A DNA stretch of 24,399 nt, from NCBI GenBank assembly GCA_964459065.1, contig CAYWMN010000025.1:1-24399 (forward strand), given 5' to 3'. A model generated the notes under the pieces. It made no database searches. It was not told the origin of the DNA and saw only the letters and a list, made by a program, of their open reading frames with translations. Source of the stretch: JAMCXS01 sp964459065. Lineage in GTDB: Bacteria > Acidobacteriota > Terriglobia > UBA7540. Position 1 is the stretch's first letter. Each line of letters begins with the position of its first letter. The translations under genes and the position numbers were made by a program. Positions 14,557 through 22,634 of the stretch are shown here, piece by piece.

Positions 14557-15993
14557 CTATGAAGACCTCTTTGCAACGGGGCCCCGCGCGGAAAGATAAT
14601 TGTGGCGGACCTCCTCGAGGAGTTGACGAAGGGCCTCGCTCGGCTCAACCGGATACTGCGGTGCGCCTGCGAGCGCCTGATAGGCTTCGGGGAGCTGTTC
14701 CAGGTTTTGGAGAGCCTGCTTGCGGATCTGGTGCGTGGTTTGCGGAGCTTTGAGCCGCCGTCCCGCCTCCATTAACGGCTCCAATAGCGGTGTGGCGCTC
14801 GCGTAGCATTCATCCGCGCGCGCAAGCACGTCGTGATGGAATCGTCCGTTTTCCATAAAGCGGAACACCTGCTTCCGCCCGGGGAAATAGACTTTTTCTT
14901 CGCTGAACTTCGCCTTGATTTCCGTGCGGCCTTCCCACTCGGCTTCCACCAGCTTGTAGACCACGCTCAGGGCGGGAGCGTCGCGGGACGTGGCCAGGTC
15001 CGTCCCCACGCCGAACGAATCGATGGGCGCTTGGGCCTTCACCAGCTCTTCAATCCGGTATTCGTTGAGGTCGCCGCTCGCGATGATTTTGACCTGGTTC
15101 AGATGGTGGTCATCCAGGATTTTTCGGACCTGGCGGCTTTTTTCAAGCAAATTGCCGCTGTCCAGGCGGACGGCGGGAAAGCTTCTGCCCAGCGACGCGG
15201 CTGTTTCCGCGCCCTTCAGCACATCGTAGGTGTCGATGAGCAGAACGCCCGTTTCCGGAAACACCTGGAGTAAAGCTTCAAAGCTTTCGCGTTCCGTCGG
15301 AAAAACCTGTGTCCAGGAGTGCGCGGCCGTTCCGGCCACCGGGACGCCGTAAAGCTTTCCGGCCTCGACGTTGGATGTTGCCGAGCAGCCTCCGATGTAC
15401 GCAGCCCGAGCGGCTCGCAATCCTGCTTCCGGCCCCTGAGCGCGCCGGGTTCCGAACTCCAGCACCGGCCGCCCTTGCGCTGCACGGACCACCCGCGCGG
15501 CCTTGGAGGCCACCAGCGTTTCAAAATTAATAACGGAAAGGAGGTAGGTTTCCACAATTTGCGCTTCGGCCACCGGGGCGGTTACCTGCAAAATCGGTTC
15601 TCCCGCAAAAACAACCGTTCCTTCCCGGACGCCGTGAACCTCTCCGCTGAAACGGAATGTGCGCAGATACTCAAAAAACTTGTCGGAGACCGTGTGGAAT
15701 GCCGGCAGTCCTTGCAGGAACCGAATGTCCTCATCCTGAAAGCGAAGGTTTTCCAGGTAGCGGAGCGATTCTTCGACGCCGCCCGCCAGCAGGTAGGTGC
15801 GCTGGGGCGGCAGGTGGCGGACAAAAAGCTCAAAGGTCGCCTGGCCGTCGATCGCATGTTCAAAATAGCCCGCCGCCATCGTGAGTTCGTAAAGATCAAC
15901 CAGTAAAGCGGAAGGCTGCGCAGGCGGATGCGCGGGAGTTTCAGATTGTTGGCCGCGTAATTGCAATGACTTGCCCGATTTGGGAATCGCCAT
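14557..15993 (-). CDS. pncB: Nicotinate phosphoribosyltransferase PncB
   Basis: Converts nicotinate and PRPP, with ATP hydrolysis, to nicotinate mononucleotide, the second step of the Preiss-Handler salvage route. It has 478 residues, normal for the longer bacterial type. Motifs: LLVDLYELTMAAGYF (30-44), FELFVRHLPPQRTYLLAGG, LEFGTRRAQGPEAGLRAARAAYIGGCSATSNV, VAGTAAHSWTQ (the His is the expected phosphorylated residue), LLIDTYDVLKG, VRLDSGNL, IIASGDLNEYRI, FGVGTDLATS and the C-terminal VFPGRKQVFR-like YFPGRKQVFR. The ATG at 15993 fits the family start. It has no visible Shine-Dalgarno, and a -10-like box ends 5 nt before it (see the promoter entry). pncA follows after 22 nt. Confidence 0.95.
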   Translation of the reverse strand: MAIPKSGKSLQLRGQQSETPAHPPAQPSALLVDLYELTMAAGYFEHAIDGQATFELFVRHLPPQRTYLLAGGVEESLRYLENLRFQDEDIRFLQGLPAFHTVSDKFFEYLRTFRFSGEVHGVREGTVVFAGEPILQVTAPVAEAQIVETYLLSVINFETLVASKAARVVRAAQGRPVLEFGTRRAQGPEAGLRAARAAYIGGCSATSNVEAGKLYGVPVAGTAAHSWTQVFPTERESFEALLQVFPETGVLLIDTYDVLKGAETAASLGRSFPAVRLDSGNLLEKSRQVRKILDDHHLNQVKIIASGDLNEYRIEELVKAQAPIDSFGVGTDLATSRDAPALSVVYKLVEAEWEGRTEIKAKFSEEKVYFPGRKQVFRFMENGRFHHDVLARADECYASATPLLEPLMEAGRRLKAPQTTHQIRKQALQNLEQLPEAYQALAGAPQYPVEPSEALRQLLEEVRHNYLSARGPVAKRSS

Positions 15994-15998
15994 AGCTA

Positions 15999-16027
15999 AA
16001 GATAGTTGACGTGATCTGAAAACACAA
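15999..16027 (-). promoter_or_regulatory. Candidate pncB promoter directly abutting the start codon
   Basis: Reading leftward: TTGTGT (16027-16022), a 17-nt spacer, TATCTT (16004-15999), then 5 nt to the ATG. Both boxes are partial matches. If real, the mRNA would be leaderless or nearly so, which would explain the missing ribosome site. Confidence 0.25.
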
Positions 16028-16054
16028 GGCGGCCGGCACCGCGCCAAGCTGAAG

Positions 16055-16080
16055 GACGTCCGGCAAATGCCGGCGTTTTT
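16055..16080 (+). terminator. Orphan rho-independent terminator, plus strand
   Basis: CCGGC (16060-16064), loop AAAT, GCCGG (16069-16073), extended by CG pairs around one bulged T (57-58 with 74-75), then T5 at 16076-16080. This is the best intrinsic terminator in the window, yet no intact plus-strand gene lies upstream; pncB and its start region run the other way. Confidence 0.65.
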
Positions 16081-16082
16081 AA

Positions 16083-16229
16083 CCGGCGCCTCAGGTCCTC
16101 GACCTCAATCGGGTCGTTGCCGACATGGATAAGATGTTAACGCGGCTGATCGGGGAAGATGTCGATCTGGTTTCGGCCTGCAGTCCTGATTTAAGGCGGG
16201 CCGGCTGCGGACTAGGGCCAGTCGAACTG
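16083..16229 (+). pseudogene. Fragment of a hybrid sensor histidine kinase
   Basis: In one plus-strand frame, directly after a TAA, the sequence reads PQVLDLNRVVADMDKML and then TRLIGEDVDLVSACSPDLRR. This closely matches the linker between the HisKA dimerisation helices and the HATPase_c domain of bacterial hybrid PAS kinases, commonly of the form ...LDLN.VV.DM.KMLRRLIGEDIEL......L. Here only about 40 codons remain. The expected continuation (ADPGQ.EQV..NL..NARDAM) decays into unrelated residues after about 16199, and there is no ribosome site. The upstream and ATPase parts are missing. It lies between an orphan terminator and the end of the small zinc-ribbon gene. This is a relic of a deleted kinase gene, recognised from memory of the family. 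Confidence 0.7.
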
Positions 16230-16415
16230 GAGTGCCGCACGGGGGATGGGGGCCCGGAATTCCCAGTCGGAAATCAACGCCGCCTTGTAACGGTAAAGCT
16301 TGCAGTGCTCGCAGACTTGCGATATGAGATAAGGGCTTTCCTGATCGATCCAGCGGTGCACGCACTGGCCTGCCAGGGGTTTTGTCTGTTCTGTCGTGTC
16401 TGATTCAGTCGTCAT
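16212..16415 (-). CDS. Small zinc-ribbon-like protein
   Basis: A 67-residue protein with C18-x-H20 (GQCVHRWI) and C35-x-x-C38 (QVCEHCKLYRYKAA), a spacing that would bind one zinc. Similar short 'HxW...VCxxCG..R' proteins occur widely in environmental bacteria without known function. The ATG at 16415 has no clear ribosome site. It is divergent from the exported FG-GAP-like gene. No partner is evident. The cysteine pattern makes it likelier to be real than a chance frame. Confidence 0.55.
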   Translation of the reverse strand: MTTESDTTEQTKPLAGQCVHRWIDQESPYLISQVCEHCKLYRYKAALISDWEFRAPIPRAALQFDWP

Positions 16416-16651
16416 GGGGAGACTTGACCCGTCCTTTGAGCCTTAGGGTAGGCAGAACGCCTTTCGCGAATTTCCCGGCCGGACTTAATGTGCGGCAATC
16501 GAATTTGCGGTACGGCGGCTTCTGCTCCAGGAATCTTCGCTTTCCATCCCTCACACGCTCCGCAACCCGAAGAGCGGAAGTTTACTACTTCACGGGTGAA
16601 AAGTCCATTGCGGGAGCCCGCCGGAAACTTCGCGCGCTCGCGACGGAAGGG

Positions 16652-16657
16652 TATAAT
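16652..16657 (+). promoter_or_regulatory. TATAAT box before the exported FG-GAP-like gene
   Basis: An exact -10 consensus with a predicted start near 16664 and a leader of about 27 nt to ATG 16691. No clear -35 was found. The spacer 16416-16690 holds nothing else that I can identify. Confidence 0.45.
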
Positions 16658-16690
16658 GGTTCTTGCCTTCTGTCGGAGCGCTCTCGGCCT

Positions 16691-17902
16691 ATGACACCAT
16701 TCGGTCTTGATTCGGAGTTTTTCAGCCCCAAAAAATGCAGGGAAAAAGTTCTGCCCGCTCTGCTGATGGGAGTGGCGAGCCTTTTTCTTTTCTTGAAGCC
16801 CGCCGTTGTTGATGCGGAGCCGCCGCTTGTGCAAAGGCCGGCAGTGGCGGTGTTCCGGTCTCCATTCTCTTTGTTGGCCCTTCATGGCCGGGAGGCGGCG
16901 AAAAAAACGCAATCCGGCACCGCGGCGATTCAGTCGGTCCTCGATCGCGTCAGAACTCCCCGCGTTCAGGCTGTGGCCGAGGCGCTCGGAATCACGCTTC
17001 CGCGAAAGCACGGCCGGTCTGTTGGGCCTTCTGGGGCGGGGATGGAGGTGATTGGCGACCTGGACGGAGATGGCGTACCGGAAGTGGCCGTGGAGTGGAT
17101 GCCTCCTGTCCATAGGGGTGCCAGGCAACAGGATCGGGCGCCCGCGCTCAACCTGCTTTCCTGGGATGGAAACCGATGGCGGGCGTCGCATCTGATGAAC
17201 GTGGTCAATCCCTTTGGGCTTGAAGTGCTGCCGGGGTCAAGGGGTGGGGCGCGGCTGGTCGCCGTGATCGTATCGGTCGGCGTCACGAGGATGCCTTATC
17301 CGGTCATCTTTCAATATTGGCATCACGCAGCGCAGAAGATCTGGGATTCCCGCTCCGACTCCAGCCTTTATACCGGCTATGATTACGGAGCGGTACGGTT
17401 CAAGGAAGGCGGGCTCGGCGGCTTTCCTGAGATGGTCGCCTTGGGCCGCGCCGACCCGGGGTTGCTGGTCTTTCCCAAAGACCCGCATACGAACGGCCGG
17501 GGTTTTGAGGAGAAGGCCACCTACCGGTGGCGGGACAATGCTTACGTGCCGGTGGGGACGCGCTATGAGCGGAACGAAGATTACACCCTCTACCGCTTCA
17601 TCGCAGCCTTGCACCTGCATGAGTACAAAAGCGCTTACAGCCTGATCGATCCCGCGCGATTCTTAAACACCCGCAAGCCCAGCCTGAAGCTTTTTCGCGA
17701 ACGCATTCAAAAGCAGTGGAGCGAATTCCTGGACGATCACATTTTCGAGGTTCCTGCCGGGGCCAAGGGCTCCGAAGGGCACGTCTTTATTCTGCCTCTC
17801 GCTAACGGCGCCCAGTTTGTTTACCATCCCAGCGTCACCAGCGCTTCCCCGTATCGATTGACGGGACTTCAACGTGTAAAAGAAAAGGCGGGTGGGAAGT
17901 AG
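16691..17902 (+). CDS. Exported protein with one FG-GAP/VCBS-like motif, function unknown
   Basis: A 403-residue secreted or periplasmic protein. From ATG 16691 (GGAG at 16675-16678) there is a basic N-terminus, a hydrophobic core (KVLPALLMGVASLFLFLKPAVV) and a likely signal-peptidase site after VDA (A42). Residues 122-135 read GDLDGDGVPEVAVE, a calcium-binding FG-GAP/VCBS-type loop. Later aromatic and glycine-rich stretches (YTGYDYGAVRFKEGG, TYRWRDNAYVPVG) suggest a beta-propeller. The tail (YTLYRFIAALHLHEYKSAYSLIDPARFL) looks like a small alpha-helical domain. The open frame begins at 16382 but the upstream 103 codons show no domain and precede the -10 box, so they are excluded. Convergent with the M23 gene. 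Confidence 0.75.
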   Translation: MTPFGLDSEFFSPKKCREKVLPALLMGVASLFLFLKPAVVDAEPPLVQRPAVAVFRSPFSLLALHGREAAKKTQSGTAAIQSVLDRVRTPRVQAVAEALGITLPRKHGRSVGPSGAGMEVIGDLDGDGVPEVAVEWMPPVHRGARQQDRAPALNLLSWDGNRWRASHLMNVVNPFGLEVLPGSRGGARLVAVIVSVGVTRMPYPVIFQYWHHAAQKIWDSRSDSSLYTGYDYGAVRFKEGGLGGFPEMVALGRADPGLLVFPKDPHTNGRGFEEKATYRWRDNAYVPVGTRYERNEDYTLYRFIAALHLHEYKSAYSLIDPARFLNTRKPSLKLFRERIQKQWSEFLDDHIFEVPAGAKGSEGHVFILPLANGAQFVYHPSVTSASPYRLTGLQRVKEKAGGK

Positions 17903-17940
17903 TTGCGGGGTTCCTGCGGCGGGTTTTGGGCTTCAAGCGG

Positions 17941-17960
17941 AGCCGAAGAATCCTTCGGCT
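17941..17960. terminator. 8-bp hairpin at the junction of two convergent genes
   Basis: AGCCGAAG (17941-17948) pairs perfectly with CTTCGGCT (17953-17960) over a 4-nt loop. It overlaps the stop codon of the M23 gene and lies 39 nt after the FG-GAP-like gene. It probably serves both transcripts, although T tracts are poor. Confidence 0.5.
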
Positions 17961-19311
17961 ATCTTCGCAAAGTTCCCGGAGCTGATTGCGGCCTGAGGCT
18001 GGCCTGCACTACGGCACCCGGGTGTTGGCGCGCGGCGGCTAGTTCCTGGAGCAGACGCTGGCTGACCTTTTCAAAAGCCGGACGGTCTTTCCGGGCCACC
18101 GAACGCGCGGGCGGCAGCTTCAGCGCCAGGAAGTTGCGGAACCGGCCGTCCTCGGAGATCCGAAAATCCAGGTGCGGTCCTGTCGACAGGCCCGTATCGC
18201 CCGACAGCGCGATGATCTGGCCTTGATGGACGCGCTGGCCAACATGAACCAGAATGCGCGACAGGTGCAGGTAGTAAGTCTCGTATCCGTTGGCGTGCCG
18301 CAGCCGGACCTCCCTGCCGCCTCCATGCTGCCATCGGGCATAAACCACCCGTCCGCTTGCCACCGCTTGCACCTTGCTTCCGACCGGCGCGCCGAAATCA
18401 ATGCCCAGATGCGGCAGCCAGCGCTTCAGGATGGGATGGAAGCGGTGATAGGTAAAACGGGAGGTGATGGGCGCGGCAAAGCGCAGCGGAGACTTTAAGA
18501 AAGCTTTCTTGACGGCTTTCCCGTCCGGGGCGTAGTAGGCGGGCTGGCCGGAGGGTTCGTGGAAGAGGATGGCCCGGAAGTCGTGGCCCGCGTTATCGTA
18601 TTCCGCGGCCAGGATGCGCCCATAGCCGGCGAACTTTCCGTTGAGAAACTTTTTCTCAACCACGACGTCGAACGTGTCGCCGGTTTTCGTATCGGTATTA
18701 AAGTCGATGTCCCAGCCGAAAATGTTGGCAATATCCAGCGCCAGCTGGTCGCTTTCACCCGCCGCCTCGACAGCTCCGAAAAGCGAATTCTGAACGGTTC
18801 CAGCCACTCCGACCGTTTCAACGGTGTAGGGGATTTTGGAAATGTCAGGCTTGAACCCGGAGGCCTCCTTCTTAATCCACAACATGTGGTCCGGGTCGAT
18901 CTCGTACCCCACCTCTTTCAGTTGTCCCTGGCCGGAAGTGACCAGCGTTACCTGGTTGCCGGCCCGGACCTGGGCCAGGTTGTAAACGGGTCGCGTGTCC
19001 TGGACGATCTTGTGTACGGCGCCGGCCGCAAGTCCCTGGCCCGCCAGGAATTCGCCGAAAGTGGTGCGGCGGGGAAGCTTTTTGATGACGTGCAGTTCGC
19101 GTTTGGCGGCGATGATTCGGGCTTCTTTTGCCGCCAGTTGCTTTTCCCTGGCGAGCGACTCTTCCGCCTGGTTGCGCCGGTGGATAACGGCCGCCAGCAG
19201 CAATCCGCCCACCGCCAGAACCGCCGCGGCAACCAACGCCAGACGCTTCCTCCCATAGGGATCCTGGAGTTTTTTTAAAGATAGGAATTCGCTCAACTTG
19301 CCGTCTTGCAT
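17959..19311 (-). CDS. M23-family peptidoglycan endopeptidase with OapA/LysM-like domain
   Basis: A 450-residue cell-wall hydrolase anchored by one N-terminal membrane segment (24-43), with a charged coiled-coil-like stretch after it. An OapA/LysM-like peptidoglycan-binding region follows (TTFGEFLAGQGLAAGAVHKIVQ... LAQVRAGNQVTLV), as in MepM/ShyA-type enzymes. The C-terminal LytM domain has H301-L-G-I-D305 and H349 in YYLHLSRI. The last motif is H380-L-D382 in place of the usual HxH. Asp could still bind zinc, and HLDFR variants occur in other M23 proteins, so loss of activity should not be assumed. The start is uncertain: ATG 19311 chosen, TTG 19347 possible; neither has a strong ribosome site. 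It lies 102 nt downstream of the GH106 gene. Confidence 0.88.
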   Translation of the reverse strand: MQDGKLSEFLSLKKLQDPYGRKRLALVAAAVLAVGGLLLAAVIHRRNQAEESLAREKQLAAKEARIIAAKRELHVIKKLPRRTTFGEFLAGQGLAAGAVHKIVQDTRPVYNLAQVRAGNQVTLVTSGQGQLKEVGYEIDPDHMLWIKKEASGFKPDISKIPYTVETVGVAGTVQNSLFGAVEAAGESDQLALDIANIFGWDIDFNTDTKTGDTFDVVVEKKFLNGKFAGYGRILAAEYDNAGHDFRAILFHEPSGQPAYYAPDGKAVKKAFLKSPLRFAAPITSRFTYHRFHPILKRWLPHLGIDFGAPVGSKVQAVASGRVVYARWQHGGGREVRLRHANGYETYYLHLSRILVHVGQRVHQGQIIALSGDTGLSTGPHLDFRISEDGRFRNFLALKLPPARSVARKDRPAFEKVSQRLLQELAAARQHPGAVVQASLRPQSAPGTLRR

Positions 19312-19413
19312 CTCACGTGACTTTACCACAAACGTGCCTGATGGCAATGCCTTTTTGCTAATTTCGTTTTTCCCCCAACTGATCGTGGGGCGGCCGGTAG
19401 AAAGGTATTGGAT

Positions 19414-22400
19414 TTACTTCAATCCCAGCCGAACCCTCTTCAAGGGCGTAATCAGCACCGGCCCAAGCAATCCGGAGCGTGGCAGCGGCTTGAACCCGAA
19501 CAGTCTGCGCCCCTGGGGAGTGTTGTCCTCAATGCTTCCGCCGTAGAGCGCTTTCAGATGCGGGGGAAGCGGCGGTACGCTCTTCCAGCCGGCCACCCGA
19601 TTGATCAGGGTGTTGGTGACCAGGACCGTCATTTCGTTTTTGCCGGACCGCACGCTGGAGGTGACATCGAGCGTTTGCCCGCGCATCCAGATGACGCCCG
19701 CGCGGTTGCCGTTCAGCCGCACGTCGGCAACGTCGCCGACGGCGCCCATGCTCAGGAGCAGTTGAAGGTCCGCAGCGGTGTAGGCTGCGGGAAGGTCAAA
19801 GGTGATCTGGTAGCGGCCGGTTCCGCTAAAGTGCCTGGTGCCGGCGTAGTCGGTCCATGAAACCAGCCTCGACAGGGTTGCGTTCACCTGCGGGAAATCT
19901 TTTCCTTCCAGCCTCAGCCGCCATTCGCCGTCGATTTCAAAAGGTCCGGGCACCGAATTCACCTGCACTCTGCGCACCCCCGGCCTGCCGATCCCGCCCG
20001 GCGCCGCCATGTGGGTGCCGTTTTGCGCGGCCAGGGCCGTGAGGCCCTGCGAGTCAAAGTCCAGGATTTCCGCAAAAGTGCTGTCAACGACGTGCTTCGA
20101 TTTTCCCGCCGCAAACACGAAGATGGCGGATTCATAAGGGGCCAGGCGGACCGGCAGCACCGTATGGTCCGGCTTGGGGTCGTACTCGTACAGCGCTTTC
20201 ATTTCGCCGTTGTAAGGATTCCAGCGCTGCGGAACCTTGCCGGAAACGCGGAAGGCCACGCGCATGTCAACGGGCTCGTTTTGAACGTTGGAGACAAAGT
20301 AGACGTCGGCGTCCGCCAGCTTGCGATGCTTGTACGTCAGGCCGTTGTTTCTGCGGATATCCTGCCGCACGAAGTTGATGCCGAAATCCGGCCGCACGTG
20401 CCTCCGCAGAGTATTTACGAAGGGGTCAAACACGCTCGCGCGGCGGCTCAGCACGTTGGTGCGGTTGAGGACATTTTTGATGAGGTAGGTCCGCCCGCGG
20501 CCGTAGGGATGAGCGCCCGTGCCATCCTGTCCGGCCGGCTCGCGGAACATGTCGCGGGCGATGGAGCGGACTTCCGCGTCCTGCGCGCGGTAATCGGCGA
20601 GGCCGGTGGAAGCGCCGGGAATCCGCTCCAGGGCAATCACCGTTCCGCCGTCCCGCGCGAATTGCCGGATGCGTTTCAGGCTTTCAAGCGGCAGCGCCTG
20701 GATGTTGGGGACGATCAGAATCCGGTAGGCGAGGTCGCGCACCCGGATCACGCCGTTTGCAAGCCTGGCGTGGTTTTGCAGCACGTCATCATTCACCAGG
20801 TCGAAATCGTAGCCGTTTGAAAGGATCAGCCTGGCAAGATCGCCCCAGTCGAAGTCCCGGCCCCAGTGCCGGACGTTCATCACGTCGAGCGTCCACTGGT
20901 TGGCGAGCGGAGAATAAACCGCAATATCGGCCACGGGCCGCCCGTAGCGGAGCAGCGCCGAACAGCGCGCCACATAGTCGCCAAGCAGATGGTAATAGGG
21001 CCACCAGACGTTCACGGGGCTGACGGTGATTTCCGCGTCGAAGCGCCGGGAGGGGACGAATTCGTGTTCGGGCGTACCTGTGAACCCGGAGTTATAAAAC
21101 TTGTTGGCGCCCCAGCGGAGAAACATGTCGCTCGAGATTTTCAACTGCTCCAGCGTTGACCGTCCGGGCTGCCAGTGCTGGAAGGTGTAAGCTTCCACGC
21201 TCACGACGTTGCGTCCGTACAGGTGGGCTCCCGAGGAAACATAGGCCTTGGGTCCGATTCGCGTATCGAACCAGGGCGCGGCGTCTTTCTCGCCTGGCGT
21301 CACTTCCATTTCCGGAATGTCGGTGACGCCCGCGCCTTTCAGGATGTCGGTGACAAAACCGTAAGGCTGAATGCGCCCTCGAACTCCGTTGCGGTGGCAC
21401 CAGCCGAGGAACGTGGCGAAAAACGCCTGCATGCCGGTTGCGGCGAGAAAATCGTTCACGTCGTAGCGGATCTTGGGCGAAATATCATCCACTTCAAACC
21501 ACAGCGCGGGAAGATAAGTCGTGAGGTCGTAACCCTTGCGCTTTTTGAACTCCCCGAGCATCTGGTTGTTCCAATAGATGCCGTTGCGGTAGTTGGGAAC
21601 CTCAAAACTGTCGCCGAAAAACGATTCCACCGTCTTGCCGAACTCGTCGCCGAAGTGGGCGCGGAACTTGCCGCCCAGGTAGTCGCAGTAGTAGCTCATG
21701 GCCTCGCGGCTTAACGGATCGAGCACGCCGCTTTTTTTGCAATCGACCAGCCAGAAAGCCATCAGGCGCCATCGGCCGCCCGGAACCTTCCAGGTGAGAC
21801 GCCGCCCCTTGGTCTGCGCCGTCAGATCGACCAGCGATGACCGTTCGATCTTATCGCCCGTCACGCGTCCCGCCACCACGGCCATCACCCGGTCTGCGGG
21901 CAGGATTTTGGGCCGCGACCTTGGAATGTCGTGAGGGTTCAGCACGGCGTCGGTCGGCAGATTCCCCTCGAAGGTCTGGCCTCCGTCAAGCTCCGTGGCG
22001 CTTGCCAGAAGATTCTGGCACCAGTACCGCTTGGGAAGCCAATCGCCGCCCCAGATCCAGCCGGGTCCTCCGAAGTTCAGTGAAACTTCCATGTCGAGCC
22101 TCTTCGCCTCATGGATGGCGTGGGTGATCAGCTCAAAATAGGCGGGAGAAAGGTAAGGGTGATTGCCGCGTTTGTAGACCGGTTCCATGGTGATCTGCTC
22201 GACGCCGCCGATGCCCTGGTCGCGCATCTGCTCAAGCTGCCAGGTGATATCCTTCTTGGTCAGCGCGTTGCCCATCCACCACCAGCGGGTGTGGGGACGG
22301 CAGCGTGGGGGAGGCTCCGTAAAGCTGTCGTTCATGGCATTCAGCGAATCCTGAACGTCGGGCTCAATCCCGTCGTTGGGAGGCCGGGTGTGCGAGGCCT

Positions 22401-22554
22401 GCTGGTGTCGGTTCTTTGATTGGGCCGCGTGTGCCTGCTGGCCGGCGGCCAAGCGGGCTCCGGCGGCGCCCGCCGTGGCTTGCAAAAATTTCCGGCGGCT
22501 GATGCCTGTTTCGCCGGCGGATTCTTCGATGCTCGCCTTATCTTCCTGGCTCAT
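19414..22554 (-). CDS. Tat-exported GH106-type glycoside hydrolase (alpha-L-rhamnosidase-like)
   Basis: A 1046-residue exported glycosidase. ATG 22554 follows a strong GGGGAG site (6 nt), preferable to the frame start at 22614. The Tat signal SRRKFL (19-24) is followed by an Ala/Gly-rich hydrophobic stretch to about residue 44. The segment RPHTRWWWMGNALTK (86-100), then QLEQMRDQGIGGVEQ and MEVSLNFGGPGWIWGG, is typical of family GH106, whose known members cleave alpha-L-rhamnose from plant or bacterial polysaccharides. FGDSFEVPNYRNGIYWN and the later RILIVPNIQALPLESLKRIRQFARDGGTVIALERIPG fit the beta/alpha part and the adjoining amidotransferase-like domain. The C-terminus has a jelly-roll sugar-binding fold (GRYQITFDLPAAY...VADVRLNGNRAGVIW). 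Second gene after two nitrilase genes. Confidence 0.85.
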   Translation of the reverse strand: MSQEDKASIEESAGETGISRRKFLQATAGAAGARLAAGQQAHAAQSKNRHQQASHTRPPNDGIEPDVQDSLNAMNDSFTEPPPRCRPHTRWWWMGNALTKKDITWQLEQMRDQGIGGVEQITMEPVYKRGNHPYLSPAYFELITHAIHEAKRLDMEVSLNFGGPGWIWGGDWLPKRYWCQNLLASATELDGGQTFEGNLPTDAVLNPHDIPRSRPKILPADRVMAVVAGRVTGDKIERSSLVDLTAQTKGRRLTWKVPGGRWRLMAFWLVDCKKSGVLDPLSREAMSYYCDYLGGKFRAHFGDEFGKTVESFFGDSFEVPNYRNGIYWNNQMLGEFKKRKGYDLTTYLPALWFEVDDISPKIRYDVNDFLAATGMQAFFATFLGWCHRNGVRGRIQPYGFVTDILKGAGVTDIPEMEVTPGEKDAAPWFDTRIGPKAYVSSGAHLYGRNVVSVEAYTFQHWQPGRSTLEQLKISSDMFLRWGANKFYNSGFTGTPEHEFVPSRRFDAEITVSPVNVWWPYYHLLGDYVARCSALLRYGRPVADIAVYSPLANQWTLDVMNVRHWGRDFDWGDLARLILSNGYDFDLVNDDVLQNHARLANGVIRVRDLAYRILIVPNIQALPLESLKRIRQFARDGGTVIALERIPGASTGLADYRAQDAEVRSIARDMFREPAGQDGTGAHPYGRGRTYLIKNVLNRTNVLSRRASVFDPFVNTLRRHVRPDFGINFVRQDIRRNNGLTYKHRKLADADVYFVSNVQNEPVDMRVAFRVSGKVPQRWNPYNGEMKALYEYDPKPDHTVLPVRLAPYESAIFVFAAGKSKHVVDSTFAEILDFDSQGLTALAAQNGTHMAAPGGIGRPGVRRVQVNSVPGPFEIDGEWRLRLEGKDFPQVNATLSRLVSWTDYAGTRHFSGTGRYQITFDLPAAYTAADLQLLLSMGAVGDVADVRLNGNRAGVIWMRGQTLDVTSSVRSGKNEMTVLVTNTLINRVAGWKSVPPLPPHLKALYGGSIEDNTPQGRRLFGFKPLPRSGLLGPVLITPLKRVRLGLK

Positions 22555-22578
22555 TAAAAGCTCCCCTTGTTTCCCGCG

Positions 22579-22616
22579 CTGTCTTCCAAAAAATGTAGTT
22601 TCACTGTCTTCCAAAA
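22579..22616. repeat. 13-bp direct repeat, period 25, upstream of the GH106 gene
   Basis: ctgtcttccaaaa occurs at 22579-22591 and again at 22604-22616. On the coding (minus) strand it reads TTTTGGAAGACAG twice. The pair occupies half of the 80-nt spacer between the nitrilase stop and the GH106 start. Confidence 0.7.
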
Positions 22617-22634
22617 GGTACGGCTACCGGATCG

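Noticed and set aside
16382..16690. N-terminal extension of the FG-GAP-like protein
   Set aside because: The extension precedes a TATAAT box and lacks features; the protein from 16691 begins with a proper signal peptide.
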